Below, one piece after another: positions 25,300 to 34,300 of a DNA stretch of 64,000 nucleotides. A model generated the notes under the pieces. It saw nothing but the letters and a program-made list of their open reading frames with translations, was not told the DNA's origin and did no database searches. The position numbers and the translations under genes are program-made. This stretch comes from Vibrio tubiashii ATCC 19109 (lineage in GTDB: Bacteria > Pseudomonadota > Gammaproteobacteria > Enterobacterales > Vibrionaceae), in NCBI RefSeq assembly GCF_000772105.1, contig NZ_CP009356.1, forward strand, positions 186,001-250,000, in the 5' to 3' direction. Position 1 is the first letter of the stretch, and the number at the start of each line of letters is the position of its first letter.

Positions 25300-26630
25300 T
25301 TAATTTTCTCGTGCTTTAAGAATTGAGCGACCTCCATCAAGCCTCTTTTTGCGACATCAGCCAACTGTTCTCTCAATTGTGTATCCTGAGGCAAAGGCCC
25401 ACTCTGACGAATCCATTTTTCAAAGTCTCCATCTTTATCGTGTTTTTTAATTGCCATAGATACTGCAAGTAAATCATCTCTCTCATTTTTGTATTTCTTT
25501 ACTACATTTAAGTTCTCTGCATCATAAGGAGCGTCTTTACCAAACCCAGCTTTAAATACAGACGCTCTTCTAATCAAACATGGAACACATCTTCCACACT
25601 GGATGTGTTTTCTATGCCAGTTACTACACGAAACACTAAGCACAACCGCTTTCTTGATCGCTGTTTTGTCAACACATTCAGATACCATTTCTCCTTTGGT
25701 TTTCAGTTGGTAGGGATTTTCAAGAGAAATCTTAAAACCAACATTGTTCAGCAAATGTTCCAGCTTTGATATATAGAATGGATGTGTTGTTCTCGTACTA
25801 TGAGATCCTATACGTCTTCTTGTAAGAGGTGGATTGAGTGAGATATAACCATTCTCCGGAATGATTATTCTGGAAATAGACTCATCATTATTTGCTGCTC
25901 TTAGTGCGCTGATTCCAAGTACTGCTAAAGCGATGAAATTGAAACTTCTTCCCCTCATAGACACATCCGTTTTTCCGCGCCTACTCTCAATTATTCTAGG
26001 AGATATATCGAACGAAAACTCTCCGTACTTACCCTCCAGTAATGACTTAATAGCTCTTTGTTTTTTTCCATCACCTTTATAGCTGTGACTAATCAATAGT
26101 GGTCTATCCATGTTACTACCATTAATCATGTCTAAAGCACCGACAGCACTATCTAGTCCACCAGAGAACAAGCTAACGCAGTTTAAGCCTATCAGGGAAC
26201 TAGCCTTATCTTTAGCCTTTTTACTTTTCTTGGGCTTAGGAAGTTCCAATTGAGTTGATTCAAAATTTAACCGCCAGTAGTCTCCTGTAAGAAACCCCAA
26301 AATTGAGGACAATTCTTCAGCGACACCTTGCCAGAGTTCTTTGTGATATACAGGTATGAACAGTTCCAGTTGCCGAGACCAGGCATCTGGAGCGTCTTTT
26401 CTCAAAACAAAAGTTTCTGCGGATGTAACAGCAGTTGCAATTGTTATTAAGTCCAAAGACTTAGAATCGATCTCAACCCCTAAGCTACGAACCTTGTCAA
26501 TAAGACTCCTAGATGCCAAACTCACCTTATTGGGATAATGCATATGAGTTCCATAAATCTGCACTGGATAGCATTCATCTCCTTGCTTAGGTAAGCGTTC
26601 AGGATTATTGTTGAAGTAACATTGCATCAT
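25296..26630 (-). CDS. qatC: QatC, QueC-like PP-loop protein of the Qat defence system
   Basis: 444 aa from the ATG at 26630, which overlaps the qatB stop (TGATG) and has GGGAGAG upstream. The PP-loop ATP-pyrophosphatase motif LFSGGLDSAVGALDM lies near residue 155, as in the 7-cyano-7-deazaguanine synthase QueC. A cysteine cluster (VSCSNWHRKHIQCGRCVPC) matches the QueC zinc site. Extra N-terminal residues (1-140) set it apart from housekeeping QueC. In Qat systems this protein is essential, but whether it modifies a base, a nucleotide or another protein is unsettled. Confidence 0.92.
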   Translation of the reverse strand: MMQCYFNNNPERLPKQGDECYPVQIYGTHMHYPNKVSLASRSLIDKVRSLGVEIDSKSLDLITIATAVTSAETFVLRKDAPDAWSRQLELFIPVYHKELWQGVAEELSSILGFLTGDYWRLNFESTQLELPKPKKSKKAKDKASSLIGLNCVSLFSGGLDSAVGALDMINGSNMDRPLLISHSYKGDGKKQRAIKSLLEGKYGEFSFDISPRIIESRRGKTDVSMRGRSFNFIALAVLGISALRAANNDESISRIIIPENGYISLNPPLTRRRIGSHSTRTTHPFYISKLEHLLNNVGFKISLENPYQLKTKGEMVSECVDKTAIKKAVVLSVSCSNWHRKHIQCGRCVPCLIRRASVFKAGFGKDAPYDAENLNVVKKYKNERDDLLAVSMAIKKHDKDGDFEKWIRQSGPLPQDTQLREQLADVAKRGLMEVAQFLKHEKIK

Positions 26631-27496
26631 CAGTAGCTCTCCCACTCTTCAATTGTTTTAGCGATCACGTCGATTTGGATCTTAGTAATTGTATCTCTGG
26701 TCATCACCGAGTAGTTTCCGCCTGTAATATCATGAAGCTGTGTTTCAGTTACAACTTTTACCAATTCTCTTAGTTCAGTTTCCATGTCAAGTTGTTTTAA
26801 ATGTGTTTCCGCGTGCAACCAAGCTTCCCCCATATCATTTAAGACTTCTTGAAAAACTAAATCTGTCAAATAGTTAGCAACAACATCACCAACCAAGTCA
26901 GGATTGAACATGCCTTCATCAAACTCTTCTTGGTCTTCTAAAGCTTCTGTTAAGGCGTAGTCTATTGCTATTCTGATTTGATCCGAATCAGAAGCATCAG
27001 GACACAGATGTTCCGAAATTCGGTCAATTGCTTGGTCGATCGATAAACCCGATAAATCAGAAAGATTCAGTGTTCTATTTTGAGCTTTTACTGAATCTCC
27101 ACTAACTAAGCTAAATAATGCTGTACCAGCTGTAATACCACCCGCTAGCTTACGAGCCATGCTACTTCCACCACCTTTAGAGCTTGTGGAATACTTCTTC
27201 AGCGCCCGCCTTAAATCATTAGAACCACCACCGGATTTAGCATAATCACCAAATGCTCGTCTTGCTCCAGCCAAACGTTTACCAGGCAAAGTTTGAATCT
27301 TTGGTCCAGGAATAAGATCCTGAACAGACCCATTGTCAATCTCCAAGGATTCATCTGAAGAATCACCTCCTTCTTCAGATTCAGGGACTCCACCACCATC
27401 ACTGGGTATTAACTCTAAGGGGTCACTTTCTTCGGCCCACGGTGGAATAAGTGGACTGCTATTATTTGGACCAGAACTTGATGCTGATGTACCCAT
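26630..27496 (-). CDS. qatB: QatB, Qat defence system component
   Basis: 288 aa. The first ~60 residues are Ser/Pro/acidic and probably disordered (GTSASSSGPNNSSPLIPPW). A Gly/Ser-rich basic stretch follows (KSGGGSNDLRRALKKYSTSS), and then an acidic helical domain (CPDASDSDQIRIAIDYALTE, EEFDEGMFNPDLVGDVVANY). This low-complexity head plus helical tail is what Qat B subunits look like; it is assigned mainly by its place between qatA and qatC. Four bases separate it from qatA, and it overlaps qatC by one base. Confidence 0.85.
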   Translation of the reverse strand: MGTSASSSGPNNSSPLIPPWAEESDPLELIPSDGGGVPESEEGGDSSDESLEIDNGSVQDLIPGPKIQTLPGKRLAGARRAFGDYAKSGGGSNDLRRALKKYSTSSKGGGSSMARKLAGGITAGTALFSLVSGDSVKAQNRTLNLSDLSGLSIDQAIDRISEHLCPDASDSDQIRIAIDYALTEALEDQEEFDEGMFNPDLVGDVVANYLTDLVFQEVLNDMGEAWLHAETHLKQLDMETELRELVKVVTETQLHDITGGNYSVMTRDTITKIQIDVIAKTIEEWESY

Positions 27497-27499
27497 ACC

Positions 27500-29260
27500 T
27501 TATTTATTCTCCATACTTTTTATAAGTGATGTAATCCACCGTTGTTTAGGCAACGAACTTAAAAACTCTTTAAACAAGCCTTTACACTTTTCATCATGGT
27601 CTGCTAGCAGGATTCCACCCATGATACCGATGGGCCTTTGCGTGTAATCATCAACTTGCCCCAACCTTTCAATTAACCCCTCCATTACAGCCATATACTC
27701 TTCTTTAGGGGTTTCATTTATTAGCCTCGCGTTTACATTACTTGTTCTATTTTTTTGCTTTAGTAAAGAACTCAACAAATGTTGTGCCGCCGAAGATATG
27801 ACGGTATTTATCTGGCCCAGTGGTATATTTTCTCTACTTAAGTATGCCGCAGGTAATAAGTTCTTTTCTGAAAATGAAGGGGGAAGGTTAGCCCAGTCCC
27901 GGATGAACTCCTGCTCATTAACCCACTCATCAGGCCAATCAAACTCAAGGTTTCCTTGCTCTAGGTTAAGCAGAACCTCTGGTTTTCCATCTTCTTTTTC
28001 TATTAGCTTATATAAATGCCTCGCAGCACTAGTGCCTACACAACGCTCAAAAATGACAAGTTTAGTTAACGTAGCTTCATCAAGTTGCATCCCTCTTCTT
28101 GATGCTATTTTTTTTCGCATCTTTATCTGATTCAACAAACGCTTAACAATTCTAGGGTTGCCGCTAATATTAGGAGAAGTTGCCAAGATAGGAGCCAGTT
28201 TTTCCGCCATTTTTAAAACAAGGATAGCCTTTTCTTTATCATCAAAATCTATGTCATAAAGAAGTTCATCGACCGTTCTCTGCTCACCTTTCCAGGCTTC
28301 TCGTAGATCAGTTTCTAGCCGAGCTCTCAACTCATTTAACACAGAGTCACCCAAACTTAAATCTTGAGCCATAAGCATTAATACATATGCTCTGATTTCT
28401 AATTGACCAGGTTTAGGGACGTGGATAGGCACTTGAATCAACTTATCCAGGTAGTCTGTCTGATGCCTTTTGCTAGAACCTTTGTGATATTCCTGAACAG
28501 CCGTACGAATCATATCTACATCAGCCGCCACAATAAAAGCCGTATTAGGCAAAAACAGAAATAGCCTGATAGCTTCCAGTGTAGATATTGCATTTAAAGG
28601 AGAACACCGGTCTAAATTATCTACATATACAATCAACGGCGCTTCTAGCTCCTTCAGCAAAGAAGCATATTCGGCTCGAAAGGCCATAATTTCTTCGGGT
28701 GGTGAAAGTTTTTCTCCTGCTTTCAGTAGATTTTGAGAATCTTTAGCTAAGCTTTTTCCTGCTGCGATAGCGCCTTGTAAATCACTGTCTTCATTAATTC
28801 CATCTTCATCAGTTGCGTCTCTTGCAAAGCCAATAAGCTTAGATATAGCGCCTCCTGTGGGAATGCCAAATGCAGTTGCTCCAACATCCATTGCTATACC
28901 CAAAGCTCTTATCTTATCAACTCTTTTATAGACACTGTTCGCCTTAGCTATAACAGTCGCATTGCCTTTTTTCTCAGCAACACGAACTAACTCTTTAGTA
29001 ATAGTCTCTAGCAAAGAAGCCTTTGCATCGTCGTATCCTTGAAACAACCATGCGTCAAAGTGGATTTGAATATGACCAGCGTTCTCCGCCTCTATTCGGT
29101 CTTTTGTCAACTCTAAAACCGACGACTTACCAGCCCCCCAATCACCAAACACGCCGATGCTCAAAGGTAATAGCTCTTCTTCAACTATTAGATCTCTAAT
29201 TGACTCAGCTAACTCACTGAAGTTAAGAAAATCAATACTGGATTCTTGATCGGACCACAC
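27500..29260 (-). CDS. qatA: QatA, KAP-family P-loop NTPase of the Qat defence system
   Basis: 586 aa. It begins with a KAP NTPase domain: Walker A FGDWGAGKSSVLEL near residue 42 and Walker B APLIVYVDNLDRCSP around 215, with the usual long insertion between them. There are two weak hydrophobic patches (about 125-145) but no clear membrane helices. KAP ATPases drive many membrane-associated phage-defence systems. It is the first gene of the qatABCD operon, and the 280 AT-rich bases upstream (29261-29542) probably hold the promoter. Length is as expected. Confidence 0.92.
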   Translation of the reverse strand: MWSDQESSIDFLNFSELAESIRDLIVEEELLPLSIGVFGDWGAGKSSVLELTKDRIEAENAGHIQIHFDAWLFQGYDDAKASLLETITKELVRVAEKKGNATVIAKANSVYKRVDKIRALGIAMDVGATAFGIPTGGAISKLIGFARDATDEDGINEDSDLQGAIAAGKSLAKDSQNLLKAGEKLSPPEEIMAFRAEYASLLKELEAPLIVYVDNLDRCSPLNAISTLEAIRLFLFLPNTAFIVAADVDMIRTAVQEYHKGSSKRHQTDYLDKLIQVPIHVPKPGQLEIRAYVLMLMAQDLSLGDSVLNELRARLETDLREAWKGEQRTVDELLYDIDFDDKEKAILVLKMAEKLAPILATSPNISGNPRIVKRLLNQIKMRKKIASRRGMQLDEATLTKLVIFERCVGTSAARHLYKLIEKEDGKPEVLLNLEQGNLEFDWPDEWVNEQEFIRDWANLPPSFSEKNLLPAAYLSRENIPLGQINTVISSAAQHLLSSLLKQKNRTSNVNARLINETPKEEYMAVMEGLIERLGQVDDYTQRPIGIMGGILLADHDEKCKGLFKEFLSSLPKQRWITSLIKSMENK

Positions 29261-29542
29261 GATTGCATATCCTTCTTTTTCTAAAAACAGGGAACTAATC
29301 TAGCAAAAACATACAGTTAATTATTGTGATATTAATAGCATATTCCTCAATACCCACAAAGCCTCTAAGGATTCTTTAGTTTAACTATGTCTACAAATTG
29401 TCGTATGTTTTTACGGACAAAATAGAAAATCAAGCTACAAGCAGAAATGACCTGTTTTCAAATACTTAATTTCTTGGTGCGTACCACATTAATATCACTT
29501 CAAATTGTTGCATCCAGTTCCGGTTCATCTGCGACCCTACTC

Positions 29543-29649
29543 CTAATCAGTCCCGTGTTTAGCATAGTAATCCGCTTCTTCAGGATACAGTTTTTCCAAT
29601 ATCAAGAACTGATCGACCAAAGTTAAACGTTCTTTTTATCTAATTTCGT
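29543..29649 (-). pseudogene. Remnant of a YfbU-family integron cassette
   Basis: Read on the - strand, 29649-29543 encodes a YfbU-like N-terminus: K-L-D-K, then (after one missing A in a poly-A run) KERLTLVDQFLILEKLYPEE and ADYYAKHGTD followed by a stop. The start codon position reads ACG instead of ATG. It lies directly after the 3' end of an attC site, exactly where the next cassette's gene should begin. Start loss, frameshift and truncation make it a decayed cassette. Confidence 0.55.
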
Positions 29650-29681
29650 TTCAAATCCAATGTTAAATACTACGAAAACTG

Positions 29682-29767
29682 CTAACGCCCAATTAAGTAT
29701 TGAGTGACTCCACCAGCTAACTTTGAACTGAAAATGCCAAGCGTTGAGAATCACTCTTAAATGCTTA
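29682..29767 (-). repeat. Integron attC site (Vibrio super-integron type), cassette of the SLATT gene
   Basis: On the - strand the site starts with the stop codon of the SLATT gene (TAAGCATTTAAGAGTG), continues with CTCAACGCTTGGCATTTT and ends with CTTAATTGGGCGTTAGC. These blocks match the Vibrio repeat type (TTTAAGAGGG ... CAACGCGTGGCATTTT ... CTTAATTGGGCGTTA). Ends and middle pair as expected of a folded attC. At 86 bases it is short compared with a typical ~125-base repeat. Confidence 0.8.
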
Positions 29768-30385
29768 CGAACTGACTGGTAGCGTGTTTAGATAGGTATT
29801 CCAACATGACCATGCTAGCAAGCTAATGGAAGATAGAATAATTAACAGATAACCAAGGTATTGAGTCACTACTAACCTAGTAAAGTGATACTTATGCTCA
29901 ATTCCGGTTGTAGCTGAAACATAGTAGTCGATCTGGTCGTGAACTAAGTTTCTATCAAGAATTCCCGAATAAAGTTTAGAATTCGTTTCATACAATGCCT
30001 GTTGCTCTTCAGTTTCTTCCGAAGTAGCGCAATCTTTGTCTTTTAAGTGACGAAAGGATATACGCAACTCGTTAATTTCCATCGCTTGCCTACGAAAATT
30101 ATCCGATCTAAGCGAGAAGTCACTTTTCTGAACGACTACCGAGATCACCATAGCAAATACTGAAAGTGTTGTTATGGCAAAATCCAAGAAACGCTCGTAC
30201 TCAATAATGAAATGATTATCTGCGTATAACTGAGTAATTAAAGAAATCACTATCAAGCTAAATGCTAATGTAGTCAGTGACCACAAAGACAAGGAGTTGT
30301 GCGCATCAAGCCTACGTGCAGCGTGAAAACAACTTTCCTTAGTAATGCCCGTTCTTCTGTACAAGTTTTGAACTTGTGATTTCAT
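29765..30385 (-). CDS. SLATT-type two-TM membrane protein in an integron cassette
   Basis: 206 aa. Two adjacent membrane helices (SLTTLAFSLIVISLITQLY and FAITTLSVFAMVISVVVQK, about residues 36-85) are followed by a cytoplasmic helical part and a third hydrophobic stretch near the C-terminus (YLGYLLIILSSISLLAWSC). The sequence ESCFHAARRLDAHNSLSLWS before the first helix and the layout are typical of SLATT domains, which are predicted pore-forming effectors of nucleotide- or RT-linked defence systems. Here it stands alone as a cassette: attC touches its stop and another attC lies 35 bases upstream of its start. No sensor protein is fused or adjacent inside the cassette. Confidence 0.8.
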   Translation of the reverse strand: MKSQVQNLYRRTGITKESCFHAARRLDAHNSLSLWSLTTLAFSLIVISLITQLYADNHFIIEYERFLDFAITTLSVFAMVISVVVQKSDFSLRSDNFRRQAMEINELRISFRHLKDKDCATSEETEEQQALYETNSKLYSGILDRNLVHDQIDYYVSATTGIEHKYHFTRLVVTQYLGYLLIILSSISLLAWSCWNTYLNTLPVSS

Positions 30386-30425
30386 AGTTTCCCTTTTTAT
30401 TATCGTAATTTTTTAAATGAAGACA

Positions 30426-30547
30426 GCTAATGCCCTATTGACGGGTGAGCAGCGCAATACCGAAGCCGCCGCATACCACCTTAATCACTAAATTCAACGC
30501 ACAATAAAAATTCCATGCGTTAGGATTCACTCTTAAATATTTGTTAT
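30426..30547 (-). repeat. Integron attC site (Vibrio super-integron type), cassette of the 197-aa gene
   Basis: On the - strand it reads ATAACAAATATTTAAGAGTG, then CCTAACGCATGGAATTTTT, a central stem region, and GGGCATTAGC at the 3' end. It begins eight bases after the stop of the upstream gene and ends about 40 bases before the SLATT start. The 122-base length is normal for Vibrio repeats. Confidence 0.82.
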
Positions 30548-30554
30548 ATTCGTA

Positions 30555-31148
30555 TTAGAGACTAACCACTTTACTAATAACATTAATAACATTCGACCAA
30601 ATAGAAGTTTGTTTTTGCATCCTATCTAGGTTGTCAAAAGCCCTACCTTCATCACTGTTGCTGGAATCTGCTGAGATATCGTGACTCTCTGAGTCTTCCA
30701 CTTGAATGTTTTTGTCCTGAAAGCAATCATATTTGAGATATGAAACAAGAAATTGCTTAGAATCAAGCAGTTCGTAATGTTTCCATAAATCGTTCTCTGC
30801 TAAGTACAACATTCGCTGTATTTCTGAATCTAACCGAATAGCCAATGAAGCATAAATTGTATGAGAAATTTCGTTTTTAACTACGAATTCTTTCCAGTTA
30901 TACCAATCTACTGGGTTATCAAAAGGAACTAGCTGATTGAAGCCAATTGTGTTGAATCTATCTTTTGCCACCACTCCAAATGTTGACGCTAATGCCTGAC
31001 ACTCAATAGCCTTTAGAAACAACTCATTACAGCCAAAGTTTTCTTTATTCTTTAATAACAAAGGATATGTGTCCAAAAACAATTTGAAGTAGTCTCCATA
31101 GGCTTCTTTGAATGCTTTAATTGACTCAACTAATTTCTGATTCTCCAT
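30555..31148 (-). CDS. Unknown protein, 197 aa, in an integron cassette
   Basis: No family recognised. The ATG at 31148 is chosen because CGGAGGGAATA lies directly upstream; the frame opens six codons earlier. The protein is helical and aromatic-rich in its first 145 residues (FKEAYGDYFKLFLDTYPLLL, LWKHYELLDSKQFLVSYLKY). An acidic Ser-rich linker (QVEDSESHDISADSSNSDEG) and an amphipathic tail (SIWSNVINVISKVVSL) follow. There is no signal peptide. The downstream attC makes it a gene cassette. Being next to a SLATT cassette in a defence island suggests a defence role, but this is only context. Confidence 0.75.
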   Translation of the reverse strand: MENQKLVESIKAFKEAYGDYFKLFLDTYPLLLKNKENFGCNELFLKAIECQALASTFGVVAKDRFNTIGFNQLVPFDNPVDWYNWKEFVVKNEISHTIYASLAIRLDSEIQRMLYLAENDLWKHYELLDSKQFLVSYLKYDCFQDKNIQVEDSESHDISADSSNSDEGRAFDNLDRMQKQTSIWSNVINVISKVVSL

Positions 31149-31321
31149 TATTCCCTCCGAGAACATAACAGTTATTAGGCAGAATGATTCTCCTCTTTAA
31201 CACTGAAACAATCTGCCTTTTGATATACCTAACTCACACAAGCAAGTCAGACTAAGATCATGTTTTAATTTGTATTTTTGGCATAAAAAATTTGATGTTT
31301 TCTCCTAGTCACCACAGGTCA

Positions 31322-34300
31322 CTAAAACGCTTCAATGCTTTCGTAATCCACAATAATTTCCAGTACATCGTCCAAGTAGTCCCCCGCCTCTTTAGAGCAG
31401 GTGTGCTCTCTCAAATACCCTGGGATATCGAGAGAAAACTCCTCACGTGTCATAGGCCGATCCAACACTAGGTGCTCAATCATATCGGGGCGCAATAAGC
31501 GTTGGTTGGGATCCGTCTTCGGATACTTCCTCGCAATCACCTGATCTCGGTATCGTGCCAACGCCTCTCTCAGTGTCTCGGCAACTGGCGCTGACCTCTC
31601 ATCAGGTGCCTGCTCTGCAAAGCAGGGCTCTGGCATTTCCCCAACATACTCTTCTCGAGACTTAGCCGCTGTCGCCTTCGCTTTCAGTTCCTCAATGATT
31701 GGTTTGAGCTCCGCATGAGGATGCTTAAACCAGTCGGTTGACCAGATGCGGCGAATGGTCCACCCCAACCCCTCAAGTACGCCTTGTCGAACTCGATCTC
31801 GGTCTCGGGTCGAACGGCTGCTGTGATACGTCGCCCCATCACATTCAATCCCCATCAGATAACGCCCAGGCATACCCGGATCGCGCACCGCAATATCAAT
31901 AAAAAATCCCGCCACACCGACTTGGGGAACACACTCAAAACCGTGCTGGGCCAATGCGTCCATCACGGCAAATTCAAAATCACTGTCGGGTTGGCCTTGC
32001 TGGATGCTATCTTGACCAATCAGTTGACCAGTTTGGGCGTACTGAAGGTACCCTTTGAGTGACTGCACACCAAGGCTGCTCGAATCCGTCAGCACAATCT
32101 GATCGGCCGTCATGGAGCTGAACACATGAATGCGCTGCTTGGCGCGCGTAAATAGCACGTTCAAGCGGCGCCATCCACTGGCCCCATTGATTGGGCCAAA
32201 GCGCTGTGGAATGTCGGTCGCCCCTATTTCTTGTGGGCCGTAGGTAAAAGAAATAAAAATCACATCTCGCTCATCCCCTTGGACATTTTCCAGGTTTTTA
32301 ATGAACAAGGGATCGTCGCTCTTCAGGTTTGCTAGGTACGCCGCTCGCAAGCTCGGATCTTGATGAATGGCGGACTCCAGATTGGCTTCAATCAGATCGC
32401 GCTGCTTAGAGTTCATTGCCACGATGCCTAAGCTTTCATGAGGACGTTGCATCAGGTGCGTTTTGATCGCCGCGACCACGTCGTGCGCTTCACCTTGGTT
32501 GACATTGTTAATGAAGCGCCCTTCTCCAATCAGGTGGAACTTGATGCCGTAGTCCTCACACTGATCATAAGGCGAAGGAAACACCACCAGATTGCCGTGA
32601 TAGAACTTGTGGTTTGAGAATTCGATCAGGCTGCCATGGCGCGAACGATAGTGCCAACGCAGTTGCCGTTTATCAAAATAAGCACTCACCGCTTCGAGGA
32701 TACTCTCCGCTTCATCAATCACCCCCGACTCGTCCCCGTGGGCGTTTACGTCATTGGACAGCGACTTTTCAAAAAACGCGGTGGGCGGCAACTGCTTCGA
32801 GTCACCCACCACCACAATCTGCTTGCCACGTGCGAAGCAGCTCAACGCGTCTTGCGGCTTCACTTGAGACGCCTCATCCATGATCACCAGATCGAAATCC
32901 AGTTGACCTGGCGGAAGGTATTTTGCCACCGCCATTGGACTCATCATAAAACACGGCTTGAGAGCGAGCATCGCCCTACCCGCGCGCGTCACCAAATTGC
33001 GAATCGAGATGTGTCGGGTCTTCTTGTCGATCTCACGTTGCAGCAGCGCCTGCTCTGAATAACTGCTCGCTTTCGCGCCGCGGGTGCCTGCAGGTACGGG
33101 GCGATCGGCAGCGCGGGCGGCCACTCGCCGCCGTTGCCACACTTTAAGCTGCTCATCGTATTTGGCAAACTGCTGCTGAAGGGCCGTTTGCTCATGACCG
33201 GACATTTGCGACAGCTCCGGCTGAGTTTGATAGATTTCCCGCGCGAGGCACTGATAGGTCGCAAACTTCATCGCGTCTTGGGCGAACGTGATTGAATGAG
33301 GCTGCTGACTCAAATAGCGATTGAGCAAGCGATAGCCGCCCGTTTCCATGCGCTGCTTGGCAAACAAGTACTTGAGCCAGCCATCAAGCCACTGCTCACT
33401 GTGGAGCGCGCGTTGGTTACGCTCAATCACTGCGCTGAGACCGTCACCGCTGTGTTGCAACCAACAGGCGCGCTGCGCGCCCGTCAGGGCGATAAATTGC
33501 GCTTCCGCGTCCAGCACCTGGCGCCACTCTTGGGCCAACGTCTCTCCTAACGCCTGCAGCGCGTGTATCGATTGGGGATCCGATTGGCGTTGGATCAAGG
33601 CTGCGATCTGACCCTGGCCACACACCCGTTTGACTTTTGCGGCGTAGCTTAATGTGTCCGTGATCACCTCGAGCCCCGCCGGCGTTGAGCCAGTCTTAGT
33701 AACCGAAAGGTCCAACGGCTCAGAGAAAATTGGCGCACACACGTCATGGTCCGGCATGTCATCCAGCAAATCACGCAGCGACTGACACACCTTGATCTGC
33801 GCGCGCAACTGAGACTGCGATAACCCAGCATCCAGCAGGTAGTGCTGGCACAAGGCCAGTTGGTGGGAGAAGCTCTCGTGTAGCTGAGTCAACGGGTAAG
33901 GCTCGGCGCCTAACACGATCTCAGACTGCGTCAAACACTCCACCGACGTCAGCACCGACGCGAGTCGTTGCCGCGCTTTTCTCAGCGCTTCAAGCTCGAT
34001 GACCAAACCGTGATCATACAAGCTTTGCAAGCCACGAAACACCTCCACCGGCAAGGTGAACAAAGCTTGCGCGAGGGCCACGCGTTGACCAAACCCAATC
34101 CCATACTCAGTCCGAACCCGCTGATACCAAAGCGCCATGGTCGACACTAAGTCGACGTCGGTGTCGAGGCCATGAAAATGCTGTTTCAGCAGTTGATTGT
34201 TTCTTGTATCCTCGGCAAAGCCGGTGCGCCTCGCCGACCAGTCCGCCGCCGCGCTCAATTGCGTGGCCATGGCATGGGGCTCAAACGTCGCGGCTCGCGT

